Source: Clostridium tunisiense TJ (GTDB taxonomy: Bacteria > Bacillota > Clostridia > Clostridiales > Clostridiaceae). From it: 64,000 nucleotides of DNA. How positions within the stretch are numbered: position 1 is the stretch's first letter; every line of letters begins with the position of its first letter. A program made the position numbers and the translations under genes. Below the pieces are notes generated by a model. The model did not search any database, was not told where the DNA came from, and saw nothing but the letters and a program-made list of their open reading frames with translations. Location of the stretch: assembly GCF_000300195.1 (NCBI RefSeq), contig NZ_AMQH01000002.1, positions 372,001 through 436,000 on the forward strand, in the 5' to 3' direction. Positions 25,921-34,846 of this stretch are shown one piece after another.

Positions 25921-25931
25921 TGCGCCACCTC

Positions 25932-27176
25932 CTATTGTTCAATAGAGTTAAGTGAAAACTGCTTTATTGCATCATAAATATTATCTCGTGTTTCTATTTC
26001 CTTAATCTTACCTTTTCCCTCTAATTCCAACATTTTAATAGTTCTTTCAGTGGAACTTAAGATTGGCTTTGCTAGTATTTTGAATGTTTTCCCAAGAAGT
26101 TTTGCCCCAATAAACGAGGCAATACCATCCAAAGCTAAATCAATAGCAAACCCCGCTCCATCTCCTGCCATACTATCCTGTCCCAAGGACATAATGGATA
26201 GCTTTTTCTTAGTTTTTTCAATTAACTTCTTATTCTCTAAGCTAATAATTTTTGGAAGTTCTGCATCAAAGGTAAAGAGATAATCAACAAAGCCTTCCTG
26301 CAGCTTACACATATTGTTCTCATCTGATGGTTTTTCCAAGCCTTTCACAAACTTCTTATATTCATTTAGTCCCCTTATATGCACTATTTGCTCAAGATTC
26401 AGGTTTGCTAGCACACCAGTATTAAAAAACCAGGTGTTTAAGTATTCCTTTTTACATATCTTTGTTAAATCTCCTCTTGATACATTACTATTAAAATATA
26501 CCTTCTCCGGTGTTACTCCATTTTTAACAAGGTTTTCTGGATAAGCGGCAGAAGTTCCTAAAAAACTTGGTAGGTTAAAGTTATATATAACATCAACATA
26601 ACTATTTATAGTTTCAAAAGATGTGGTTTCTTTGAAGTCTGTTATTTTAGTAGTATCTCTTATTATTTGCCTTGTTAAAGCTCCTTCTTTATTAACATTG
26701 AAAAGCTTGTCTGCCCAACGTTTTTTATCTTCTTCAAGAATATTTAAACCTTCTAAATTGCAAAGGACTTGATTTTCAAAATACTCTCCAACATCCGTTA
26801 AGTTCCAAGTTATGGCACTGTCCAAATTAAGAGCTTCCAGATAACCTAACAATTCCTTACTCCTAGCTTTATCTATGCTTAGAGTACCATTTGCCTCAAA
26901 TCTTTTATATATATCACCTAAACTTGATATTCCACTTCTAACAGAAGGTACTATTATACCCTTCTCCACATATTCTAGGCCCCGATCTTCTTTCATAAAC
27001 TTTACCAAAAACTCATTATTGATAAAAAAGGTATCGGGAATTATTACATTATCATAAAGAAGGCTATAAAAATTAATTAAGGCCTTGAAGTTATAATAAT
27101 CCATGTTCTTTACCAATATATTGTCGGCATATATAAAATAAACATCTGCTAAATTTATTTTCTTTTTTAGTTTCAC
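25932..27176 (-). CDS. Unknown 414-residue protein
   Basis: No family was recognised. The protein has no signal peptide. The N-terminal half is mixed alpha/beta, with a region reading DNVIIPDTFFINNEF reminiscent of domains that list residues of a protein surface rather than a known motif. Residues about 325-375 include a Gly/Ala-rich hydrophobic stretch, AGFAIDLALDGIASFIGAKL, that could be a buried or membrane-associated helix. The C-terminus is charged and helical. It precedes the NUDIX gene by 12 bases, and its upstream region shares a 36-base element with the dockerin gene at 27287-29626. A co-regulated accessory protein is possible; no function is proposed. Confidence 0.6.
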   Translation of the reverse strand: MKLKKKINLADVYFIYADNILVKNMDYYNFKALINFYSLLYDNVIIPDTFFINNEFLVKFMKEDRGLEYVEKGIIVPSVRSGISSLGDIYKRFEANGTLSIDKARSKELLGYLEALNLDSAITWNLTDVGEYFENQVLCNLEGLNILEEDKKRWADKLFNVNKEGALTRQIIRDTTKITDFKETTSFETINSYVDVIYNFNLPSFLGTSAAYPENLVKNGVTPEKVYFNSNVSRGDLTKICKKEYLNTWFFNTGVLANLNLEQIVHIRGLNEYKKFVKGLEKPSDENNMCKLQEGFVDYLFTFDAELPKIISLENKKLIEKTKKKLSIMSLGQDSMAGDGAGFAIDLALDGIASFIGAKLLGKTFKILAKPILSSTERTIKMLELEGKGKIKEIETRDNIYDAIKQFSLNSIEQ

Positions 27177-27240
27177 AAAAGCTCCTCCAATTAAATCAAT
27201 GAATTCTAGTCTTGCTTTCTTTCATAATGACTTTAAAAAT

Positions 27241-27276
27241 AATATTCTTCCAAGATGTTGAATTTCCTTTATTTTT
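27241..27276 (-). promoter_or_regulatory. Copy 1 of a 36-base conserved upstream element
   Basis: Identical at 31 of 36 positions to 29701-29736, including AATATTCTTC at one end and TCCTTTATTTTT at the other. It is about 65 bases upstream of the 414-residue gene, in the same orientation and at a similar distance as the second copy. Likely a shared promoter or operator. Confidence 0.5.
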
Positions 27277-27286
27277 TTCTCTGATA

Positions 27287-29626
27287 CTATTTTACAATAA
27301 TTTTCTTTGAGCAATATACTAAATCAAACAAATCAATTATGTTATCCTTATTAAAGTCAAAATTTGAGTTCCAATTAGCTTCTACACTCTTTGTATTATA
27401 ACCCTTAGCTATGGTAGCCAAATCTAAAATAGTTACTTCTCCGTCCTTATCAATATCACACTGGCTCGTGAAATTTGCTTTCAGCTGAATATCATCAGTA
27501 ACTTTAAATTTATATGTGTGATCATTACACAATACTTTTCCAAGGTTGTCACTCCAGTTTAGAAAAACAAACCCCTCATTAGGTACTGCTGTTAATTCTA
27601 CACTATCTTCATAGTTGTAATCTTCTAATAATCCAAGAACTATTCCATTAATTGATGAAACATTTACTTTTAATCCTGTTTCCTTTGTCCACTTTGCATA
27701 CAGCTTTACATCTGAAGTAACCTTATCTACTTCAAATCTCCACTTATTTATACACTCTGCTTCCTTATACCAACCTCCAAAGATATAATTTGGTCGTACT
27801 GGTTTTGTTGGTTCAATAATTATACTATTTGGTGCTACATTAACTGAATTGATGGTTGAGCCTCCTTGACTGTCGTACTCCACAATATAGGCAGCTATTG
27901 GCACTGAACGAAGGCATGGGTATTTATATGAACCTTTAGAAGGTATTTCCCAAATATCTACAAAGTTAAAGCTTCTATAAGAACTCTCCAATTTCATTTC
28001 ATCAGCAGATAATTTAGTAGCTTCAATTACTGTGCCATTATCTACTCCTTGTTCATTGGTATTTAAATAGTAAGCACTTGTAATAGTTCCACCTTCCACA
28101 TATCCTGCCACTCCCCCATTATAGGAATTATCTAAAGCTGTAGAGGATATATCTCCTACATTGTATACATTAGCCACCGCTCCACTACTATTTACACCAA
28201 CTAATCCACCCGTGAAGGCAGATTTAGCACTTGAATATACATTTGCAGCATTAAAGCTATTTTCTATAGTTCCATAGTTATTCCCAGCAAATCCCCCAGT
28301 ATACGCGTTATTATCAGAGCTTGAAGCTACTCTTCCTATATTGTAACACTCAATAAATATTCCTCCATTGATCTGCCCTGCTACTCCTCCTGCATATGCG
28401 TTAGAGGTAGCTGCTGCAAATATGTTCCCTGTATTATAAGCCCCAGTTACAGGTTCGTTGTTGTTAATTTGTCCTACTATTCCTCCAACATATGCTTTCC
28501 AGGCATCCAAAACTGATATATCTCCTGAGTTATAGGAACCGCTTATGGTTCCATTTGAACCAATATATCCAGCGATTCCCCCTGCATATTTAGCATCACC
28601 ACTCTCGCTTAATTCTATGGCTCCTGAATTGTTACAATTTATAATATCAACTTCACCGCTTGATCCTGTTATTCCACCTGCATAAATTGAATGACCATAA
28701 TCTCTTGAGCTTACTTTGCCTTCATTATAACAATTTGTAATTGTTCCACGATAATTATCTCCTGTTATTCCACCTGAATATTTATTTGAAAGTGTTCCAT
28801 CAGCCGACACAACCCCCTTGTTATAGGAGTCTAAAATTGTTCCAAGGAAACTAGATCCAGCTATTCCTCCTGAGTAACTATAATGTTCAGAAGATGTAGT
28901 AATGCTTCCTTCATTATGGCAATTTTTGATTATTCCGTTATAAATATTTCCTGCTATTCCCCCAGCGTAAGCCAAGCCAGAATAGTTGCCAGTTCGTGCA
29001 GAAATACTTCCAGTATTATAAGAATCTGTAACTATTCCATTATTGCAACCTACAATCCCCCCTGCAATTGTTTTTGAAGATTTTGACGATGCCCAAGCTG
29101 AAGAGATTTTCATATCCCCAGTAAAATAGCAGTTTATAATACTTCCATTGTTTTCACCTGCTATTCCTCCTGCATAAATATTTAAGTAGTTAGATACTTC
29201 TATATTAGAATTTATTACACCTAAATTCTTCACTGTACCTTTATTGGATTCAAATAATCCAATATATTTTGTGGTCTCCCCTGTTACCCCTACTGAATTA
29301 ATGGTTAACCCTGTAATTCGATTTCCATTTCCATCAAATATCCCGCTAAAGTTTGAAATAGGTGTCCAATTTGCTATACCTGATAGATCAATGTCATTTT
29401 TGATTTTGTAGTATTTCGTATTATAATTCACATCTCCAGCATTCATTAATGACGAAAACTGAAGAAGTTCCTCTACAGTACTGATTTCATATGGACTTGT
29501 TTCACTACCTTCTCCTGCAAAGTAGGAGCTCGTTGCATAAACCATTTCTGCATTACTAGTTAAAATATTAAACATTAAAATAAAACATGTGATGTAACTT
29601 GCTATTGACTTAATCCTTTTCCCCAT
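27287..29626 (-). CDS. Dockerin-bearing surface protein with GLUG repeats and an InlB-like domain
   Basis: A secreted 779-aa protein. The start is the ATG behind GGGAGGATTAGT. The signal peptide covers about residues 1-32. A Y/F-rich parallel-beta region follows (FAGEGSETSPYEI, then a run of about a dozen repeats of the GLUG type, each with YAGGIAG and xIxNCYN or similar). Next comes an internalin B-repeat (VEYDSQGGSTINSV, FGGWYKEAECI, KLYAKWT) and at the C-terminus a type-I-like dockerin with two calcium loops, DIDKDGEVTILDLA and DFNKDNIIDLFDLV. The dockerin suggests anchorage to the cohesin proteins encoded at 51762 and 54786. The repeat region could be an adhesin or a beta-helix enzyme scaffold; no catalytic domain is seen. 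Confidence 0.82.
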   Translation of the reverse strand: MGKRIKSIASYITCFILMFNILTSNAEMVYATSSYFAGEGSETSPYEISTVEELLQFSSLMNAGDVNYNTKYYKIKNDIDLSGIANWTPISNFSGIFDGNGNRITGLTINSVGVTGETTKYIGLFESNKGTVKNLGVINSNIEVSNYLNIYAGGIAGENNGSIINCYFTGDMKISSAWASSKSSKTIAGGIVGCNNGIVTDSYNTGSISARTGNYSGLAYAGGIAGNIYNGIIKNCHNEGSITTSSEHYSYSGGIAGSSFLGTILDSYNKGVVSADGTLSNKYSGGITGDNYRGTITNCYNEGKVSSRDYGHSIYAGGITGSSGEVDIINCNNSGAIELSESGDAKYAGGIAGYIGSNGTISGSYNSGDISVLDAWKAYVGGIVGQINNNEPVTGAYNTGNIFAAATSNAYAGGVAGQINGGIFIECYNIGRVASSSDNNAYTGGFAGNNYGTIENSFNAANVYSSAKSAFTGGLVGVNSSGAVANVYNVGDISSTALDNSYNGGVAGYVEGGTITSAYYLNTNEQGVDNGTVIEATKLSADEMKLESSYRSFNFVDIWEIPSKGSYKYPCLRSVPIAAYIVEYDSQGGSTINSVNVAPNSIIIEPTKPVRPNYIFGGWYKEAECINKWRFEVDKVTSDVKLYAKWTKETGLKVNVSSINGIVLGLLEDYNYEDSVELTAVPNEGFVFLNWSDNLGKVLCNDHTYKFKVTDDIQLKANFTSQCDIDKDGEVTILDLATIAKGYNTKSVEANWNSNFDFNKDNIIDLFDLVYCSKKIIVK

Positions 29627-29700
29627 ACTAATCCTCCCAAAAATTAAATAAATTACTGATTTTAGCAAATATACAATTTCCTTAAAATCATACCCAAAGC

Positions 29701-29736
29701 AATATTCTTCGAATAGGTGGAATATCCTTTATTTTT
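29701..29736 (-). promoter_or_regulatory. Copy 2 of the 36-base conserved upstream element
   Basis: See copy 1 at 27241-27276. This copy also carries an imperfect inverted repeat (AATATTC with GAATATC). It is about 75 bases upstream of the GLUG/dockerin gene. Confidence 0.5.
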
Positions 29737-29846
29737 GTTGATTTACACTTAAAACTGAGCCACTTTTCATTTATATGTCGTTTATCTACATTCCATTAGG
29801 TGCCTATGAGAAACAAAGAGCTTAGTTTTCTTTTAAAATATAAGAT

Positions 29847-29873
29847 AAAAAAATAGCCCTGAATAGGACTACT
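29847..29873 (-). terminator. Terminator of the Wzx/Wzy operon
   Basis: On the minus strand AGTAGTCCT pairs with AGGGCTATT through nine pairs (two G-U) around a 4-base loop, followed by a T run. It stands about 70 bases after the last gene of the operon. Confidence 0.75.
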
Positions 29874-29944
29874 TTTTCGTCTAAGTTTAATTAATTTAGG
29901 ATCGAAATCTATAACATAAACCAGTATATAGATACTATTATCTT

Positions 29945-31069
29945 CTATTTACCCCAAACAACTCTGTTTACATAATCTGTGTAAGATAATATTATTCTAA
30001 GCACCTTTTCTGATACATTAGGCATGCTATAATCAGCCACATGTCTTAGTGTATTTTTTTGTTGTGTCTCAAGTATCTCTAACCCTTGTAATATTCTCTC
30101 TTTTTTAAGCCCTACCATCATAACAGAAGCTTCTTCCATTGCCTCTGGCCTTTCATGAGCCTGCCTTATGTTAAGTGCTCTAAAACCAAGAATGGATGAC
30201 TCTTCACTTATGGTTCCACTATCACTTAGTACAGCTTTTGCCTTAATCTGTAGTTTTACATAATCATTAAACCCTAATGGCTTCATTACTTTTACCAGTG
30301 GATTAAACTCAATGCCTTTAGTTTCAATCATTTTTCTAGTTCTAGGGTGTGTGCTTACTATGACAGGCATATTATATTTTTCTGCTACAGCATTTAAACT
30401 TTCCACTAAATCTAAAAAATTTATTTCTGAATTTATATTTTCTTCTCTATGCGCTGATACAACAAAGTATTTTCCTTCTTTAAGTTCTAATCGCTCGATA
30501 ACCTCTGACTTCTCAATATCTTCTTTTCTTGAGTTAATTACTTCAAACATTGGGCTTCCTGTTTTTATAATTCTATCAGCAGGTAGTCCTTCTCTTAGTA
30601 AGTATTCCCTTGCAATATCACTATAGGTTAAGTTGATATCTGACGTATGATCAACTATCTTTCTATTTGTCTCTTCTGGCACTCTTTGGTCAAAGCACCT
30701 ATTACCTGCTTCCATATGGAAAATTGGAATGTGTCTTCTTTTAGCTGCTATAGCGCTTAAGCAACTATTGGTATCCCCTAGAACGAGAACAGCATCTGGC
30801 TTTACCTCTTCCATTATAGGATCAATTTTAATAAGAATATTTCCTACAGTTTCTACTGCCGTTCCTGTAGCTGCATCAAGAAAATAATCTGGTTTTTTAA
30901 GATTAAAGTCATTGAAAAACACTTCATTTAATTCATAATCATAATTTTGTCCTGTATGAACTAAAATGTGTTCTATTGCCTCTGACTCTTCTAATTTGTT
31001 TATAACAGCAGACAGTCTTATTATTTCTGGTCTTGTGCCAACAACCGTCATGACCTTTAACTTCTTCAT
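29945..31069 (-). CDS. UDP-GlcNAc 2-epimerase family, CapG/FnlC-like
   Basis: A 374-aa paralogue of WecB with motifs VVGTRPEIIRLS, HTGQNYDYEL, LGDTNSCLSA, FHMEAGNRCFD, PEETNRKIVDH and SDSGTISEES. The NYDYEL and MEAGNRCFD variants are typical of the CapG/FnlC branch, which performs 2-epimerisation in UDP-L-FucNAc synthesis rather than the UDP-ManNAc reaction. The true start is ATG behind GGAGG; a TTG five codons upstream contains the Shine-Dalgarno sequence. It ends the Wzx/Wzy operon and lies next to a CapE-like dehydratase. The CapF-like 3-epimerase/reductase usually found between them is missing. Confidence 0.85.
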   Translation of the reverse strand: MKKLKVMTVVGTRPEIIRLSAVINKLEESEAIEHILVHTGQNYDYELNEVFFNDFNLKKPDYFLDAATGTAVETVGNILIKIDPIMEEVKPDAVLVLGDTNSCLSAIAAKRRHIPIFHMEAGNRCFDQRVPEETNRKIVDHTSDINLTYSDIAREYLLREGLPADRIIKTGSPMFEVINSRKEDIEKSEVIERLELKEGKYFVVSAHREENINSEINFLDLVESLNAVAEKYNMPVIVSTHPRTRKMIETKGIEFNPLVKVMKPLGFNDYVKLQIKAKAVLSDSGTISEESSILGFRALNIRQAHERPEAMEEASVMMVGLKKERILQGLEILETQQKNTLRHVADYSMPNVSEKVLRIILSYTDYVNRVVWGK

Positions 31070-31245
31070 AAATTCTACCTCCAAGTAAAAAGTATCTAGT
31101 TTCTCGGGATTAAACCTTTTAATAGCTCACATTATAATAACCATATCTTTATGTCCTAGATTTCAATTATGTGAATATTCCAGTTCATATAGCTACCGAT
31201 TTAAGCTTAGCTTCACCTAAGTCACCACTTATATTTGCATTCCCC

Positions 31246-32301
31246 TTATTCAGCTTTATTATTAGTAATTGCAGCCTCTTCCTCAACTGCCGTATATCCT
31301 AATTCTTTTCTTACATACTCAAGAGACAATAGCTTTTCTTTGATTTGTTCTATAGTTAATAAGCTCGTATTATTAGAGTTATAATCCTCTACAACTGAAA
31401 GTTCTTGATCCCCATCTACAAAATATTTATCATAATTAAGCTCTCTTTTATCAGCAGGAACTCTGAAAAATTCTCCCATATCTTCAGCTACAACATACTC
31501 TTCTCTAGTAAGAAGTGTTTCATATAGCTTTTCACCGTGACGAGTTCCCATAATTTTTATTTCATTATCAGCATTAAATAACTCCTTAACCGCCTGCGCT
31601 AAATCACCAATAGTAGATGCAGGTGCCTTTTGCACCATGATGTCCCCTGCTTCAGCATTTTGGAATGCAAAAACCACAAGTTCAACAGCTTCTTCAAGAC
31701 TCATTAAATATCTAGTCATATTTGGATCTGTAACAGTTAATGGTTGTCCATTTTTTATTTGCTCAATAAATAATGGAATAACAGACCCTCTTGAAGCCAT
31801 AACATTTCCATATCTAGTGCCGCAAATAAGTGTTTTTTCTGGATCCACAGTCTTAGCTTTAGCAACAAATACCTTTTCCATCATTGCCTTAGAAATTCCC
31901 ATTGCATTAATTGGATAAGCAGCCTTATCAGTAGATAAACAAATAACTTTTTTTACTCCACATTCTATAGCTGCAGTTAGTACATTGTCTGTACCTAAAA
32001 CATTAGTCCTTACAGCTTCTAGTGGGAAAAACTCACAAGAAGGAACTTGCTTAAGCGCAGCAGCATGAAATATATAATCAACTCCATACATGGCATTTTT
32101 CACACTTGCTAAATCACGCACATCTCCTATATAAAACTTAAGTTTATCATTTTTATATATTTTTCTCATATCATCTTGTTTTTTCTCATCTCTTGAGAAG
32201 ATACGTATTTCTTTTATGTCTGTATCTAAAAATCTCTTCATTACTGCATTTCCAAAGGAACCTGTACCGCCTGTTATTAGTAAAGTTTTATTTTTGAACA
32301 T
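31246..32301 (-). CDS. CapE-like UDP-GlcNAc 4,6-dehydratase/5-epimerase
   Basis: A 351-aa extended SDR with ITGGTGSFGNAV (residues 8-19), RDEKKQDDMR typical of CapE/FlaA1/FnlA, the catalytic STDKAAYPINAMGISKAM (Met-x3-Lys in place of Tyr-x3-Lys, as normal in this branch) and GTRYGNVMASRGSVIPL. These enzymes convert UDP-GlcNAc to 4-keto-6-deoxy sugars, here probably with 5-epimerisation as the first step to an L-sugar such as L-FucNAc. It lies four bases downstream of the Wzy stop. The gap of about 160 bases before the CapG-like gene shows no remaining gene. Confidence 0.85.
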   Translation of the reverse strand: MFKNKTLLITGGTGSFGNAVMKRFLDTDIKEIRIFSRDEKKQDDMRKIYKNDKLKFYIGDVRDLASVKNAMYGVDYIFHAAALKQVPSCEFFPLEAVRTNVLGTDNVLTAAIECGVKKVICLSTDKAAYPINAMGISKAMMEKVFVAKAKTVDPEKTLICGTRYGNVMASRGSVIPLFIEQIKNGQPLTVTDPNMTRYLMSLEEAVELVVFAFQNAEAGDIMVQKAPASTIGDLAQAVKELFNADNEIKIMGTRHGEKLYETLLTREEYVVAEDMGEFFRVPADKRELNYDKYFVDGDQELSVVEDYNSNNTSLLTIEQIKEKLLSLEYVRKELGYTAVEEEAAITNNKAE

Positions 32302-32305
32302 ATAA

Positions 32306-33568
32306 CTATCTCCTTATCTTTGATGATAATTTTGAGTATCGCGAATTAAAATAAAAAATATAAATAACTATTGTTCCAACACTATTTCCAAATGTGTGAA
32401 ACAACTGATTATTTGCGGGAATCATAAAACAAAAAATAAACAATTGCCCTAATACTGCCAGTGCATATGGATTCTCAAATACTAGCGATTCTTTCCATAA
32501 CTTCTTCATAAAATATCCGATTATAAACATTAAAACAGGAATTAACCAAAATGTAATATCAGATGCTAGCCATGGAAATACTGTAGACCATACTTGCAAT
32601 GCACTCCACCCGTTTTCGACTTCATTTCTAACTAAATAACTATTAAAAAATGCGTTATTTATGCCAAAATAAGGCAATATCGTAGTTGATATCCCTCTAA
32701 ATACCGTATGTCCCCATGTAAACTTAAATGGTAAGTCTAAACAATACGAAAGACCTACATAACCATGTGAAATATAAAAAAGCAACCCTAGTAATCCTGA
32801 CATCAAGACTCCTGTATCACTATAGTTTAATTGGAAAACCTTCCTAGTACCTAAGAAATATAAAATTGCCAAAGTAAATATAATAACTATTATCATTAAA
32901 AATGCTATTGATTTAACTGATGCCCTTTTATTTCTATTTTTGATTTTGAATAACAAGAAAGGACAAATTGATAAAAAGAAGGAGCCCACATTAACCATTG
33001 CACCCATCAATAATGAATGAACTGTATACACAATTATAGATAATATTATTAGCGATTTATACCCCTTAGTTAGATTTTTCCAATACATAATTGAAAAACC
33101 ACCTAAAAAATACTTGGTAAATGTAAAAATATTCAATATTATTCCAATAATTGATTCCCAGGCTGAAGTACTGTTTAAATCTCCATTTCTCCTTATAAAC
33201 TTTACATATTCATAAGCTTGTCCAGGATTTAGAATAAGTTGCTTTATAATAGTGATATCAGAATAAAACGAAAACACATTATATAAAGATATAATAATAG
33301 TTGAAATAGCACAAAACACAATAATTCTTTTTATTGAATCATTGTAATTATAGGTTTTAAGACTGTCCTTTATTTTCCACCCTGGTAAGTTACCCATATA
33401 TAAAGAAACATAACATAATGAAGTGAACAATATAGTAACGACTATATTTGGGTATTGTCCATGATACATTAATATATATGCTATTTGTGTAAAAACTAGG
33501 TAAATCATTATATAGCGAATTGGCATATTCTCAACTCTACTATCTATTGTATAATTTGAGTTACTCAT
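32306..33568 (-). CDS. Wzy-like oligosaccharide repeat polymerase
   Basis: A 420-aa polytopic protein with about eleven to twelve hydrophobic helices and a large loop in the C-terminal half (around FFNSYLVRNEVENGWSALQ). It has the hydrophobic, poorly conserved character of O-antigen/capsule polymerases. It begins at an ATG overlapping the flippase stop by 8 bases (ATGAGTAA) with GGAG as site. Position between a flippase and nucleotide-sugar genes supports Wzy rather than a transporter. Sequence similarity within this family is low, so the call rests partly on context. Confidence 0.7.
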   Translation of the reverse strand: MSNSNYTIDSRVENMPIRYIMIYLVFTQIAYILMYHGQYPNIVVTILFTSLCYVSLYMGNLPGWKIKDSLKTYNYNDSIKRIIVFCAISTIIISLYNVFSFYSDITIIKQLILNPGQAYEYVKFIRRNGDLNSTSAWESIIGIILNIFTFTKYFLGGFSIMYWKNLTKGYKSLIILSIIVYTVHSLLMGAMVNVGSFFLSICPFLLFKIKNRNKRASVKSIAFLMIIVIIFTLAILYFLGTRKVFQLNYSDTGVLMSGLLGLLFYISHGYVGLSYCLDLPFKFTWGHTVFRGISTTILPYFGINNAFFNSYLVRNEVENGWSALQVWSTVFPWLASDITFWLIPVLMFIIGYFMKKLWKESLVFENPYALAVLGQLFIFCFMIPANNQLFHTFGNSVGTIVIYIFYFNSRYSKLSSKIRR

Positions 33569-34817
33569 TATACCTATCTCCAATCCCTTTTGTACTCTTA
33601 ACAAACTGTATGTAACTTGTAAACATTACAAGAAAATAAGCTAAGCTTGATATAACTCTAGAAATAACTAACCCCCAAATTTGGAAAACTGGCATAAGAG
33701 CAACAGCTAGAAGAACTTGTGTTATCCCGCATATGTATGATCCCTTTTTTATATTAGATCCCTTCCCATGTGCATTAAGAAAATGATTAAAATAATCACC
33801 TATACCATGAAATAAATATCCCATTGATAATATTGAAACATACATTATAGTACCAGAATACCTTTGTCCATATACTATAGGGAAAAAAAATAGCATAACT
33901 AAATTCAAACCAATATATGCTATAATACTCAACAGAAATGTCATTATTATTTCTTTTTTAGCTAGCTTCTTTGAATTTGCATTTTTTTTAAAATGTATGA
34001 TTCCCATAGTAGCTGGTATTTGTATTATAGGTGTAGATAAACTTAATGATAAAGCGTAAATAGCATACTCAGCTTTTAAAGAAATAGATCCAATAGCAAC
34101 ATTTAAGACATCTGCGGCAAAAACTGATAACAGGGATCCTTTGTATATTTCAAAACCATTATGCCTTTGCTCTCTGAAAATATTTGCAGCCTCTTTTTTG
34201 ATTCCACTTAACAGATTTATTTTTAACCTATAAATCGTAATTAAATCTGTAACAAGAAATGCAATTGCATAAACAGTTAAAGACAATACGAAGCTAACAT
34301 TTTTAACCTTAGCAATCCATAATATAATATATGAACTAAGTATTAAAATTTGTGGTAAAATTGTCTGTAATGAAATATCATAAATCTTATTTGACCCTTT
34401 TAACATATAAATAAAAGTTCTTTGTAACATTACAGTAAATATAAGAGGCAAGGCATATAAAAACAGCTTATCTATATCTTTCACAAATATACTAACAATA
34501 AAATATCCCCCAAAGATAATAATACCTGCCAAAAATGATATAACTAATACAATTGTAACTGTAGCACCATAAAGATTTTTTTCTCTATGTTCACTCGTAG
34601 ATGTAAGTAATCTTGCTGTTGAATAGTACACTCCAAAATTTACAAATGAAACTATCATTGTAATTATATTAATTATATACCTATATGATCCATATTCAGT
34701 TTCATTCAGCATATTTGTCATTAATATATTTGTTATAAACGCCAATAACATTGTTCCAAAATTTGAAATAGTAAGCATACTATATTGTTTAGCATTATTG
34801 ATATTAATTTTTAACAT
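33561..34817 (-). CDS. Wzx-like polysaccharide flippase
   Basis: A 418-aa membrane protein with about twelve helices, of the MOP/polysaccharide-transporter superfamily; the N-terminal AKQYSMLTISNFGTMLLAFI and LNETEYGSYRYIINI match the usual Wzx opening (small N-terminal helix, then a stretch with GxY). It flips undecaprenyl-pyrophosphate-linked repeat units across the membrane. It is encoded upstream of the polymerase with an 8-base overlap. The window encodes two further flippases (50310 and 59978). Confidence 0.85.
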   Translation of the reverse strand: MLKININNAKQYSMLTISNFGTMLLAFITNILMTNMLNETEYGSYRYIINIITMIVSFVNFGVYYSTARLLTSTSEHREKNLYGATVTIVLVISFLAGIIIFGGYFIVSIFVKDIDKLFLYALPLIFTVMLQRTFIYMLKGSNKIYDISLQTILPQILILSSYIILWIAKVKNVSFVLSLTVYAIAFLVTDLITIYRLKINLLSGIKKEAANIFREQRHNGFEIYKGSLLSVFAADVLNVAIGSISLKAEYAIYALSLSLSTPIIQIPATMGIIHFKKNANSKKLAKKEIIMTFLLSIIAYIGLNLVMLFFFPIVYGQRYSGTIMYVSILSMGYLFHGIGDYFNHFLNAHGKGSNIKKGSYICGITQVLLAVALMPVFQIWGLVISRVISSLAYFLVMFTSYIQFVKSTKGIGDRYNE

Positions 34818-34846
34818 TGTTCACTTCCTCTAAGCTTATTGTCGAA

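Larger units (their letters stand above)
29627..29944. other. Region between the polysaccharide operon and the dockerin gene
   Basis: Holds copy 2 of the 36-base upstream element (29701-29736) that should regulate the dockerin gene and, at 29847-29873, the terminator of the polysaccharide operon. No gene was recognised. Confidence 0.55.
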
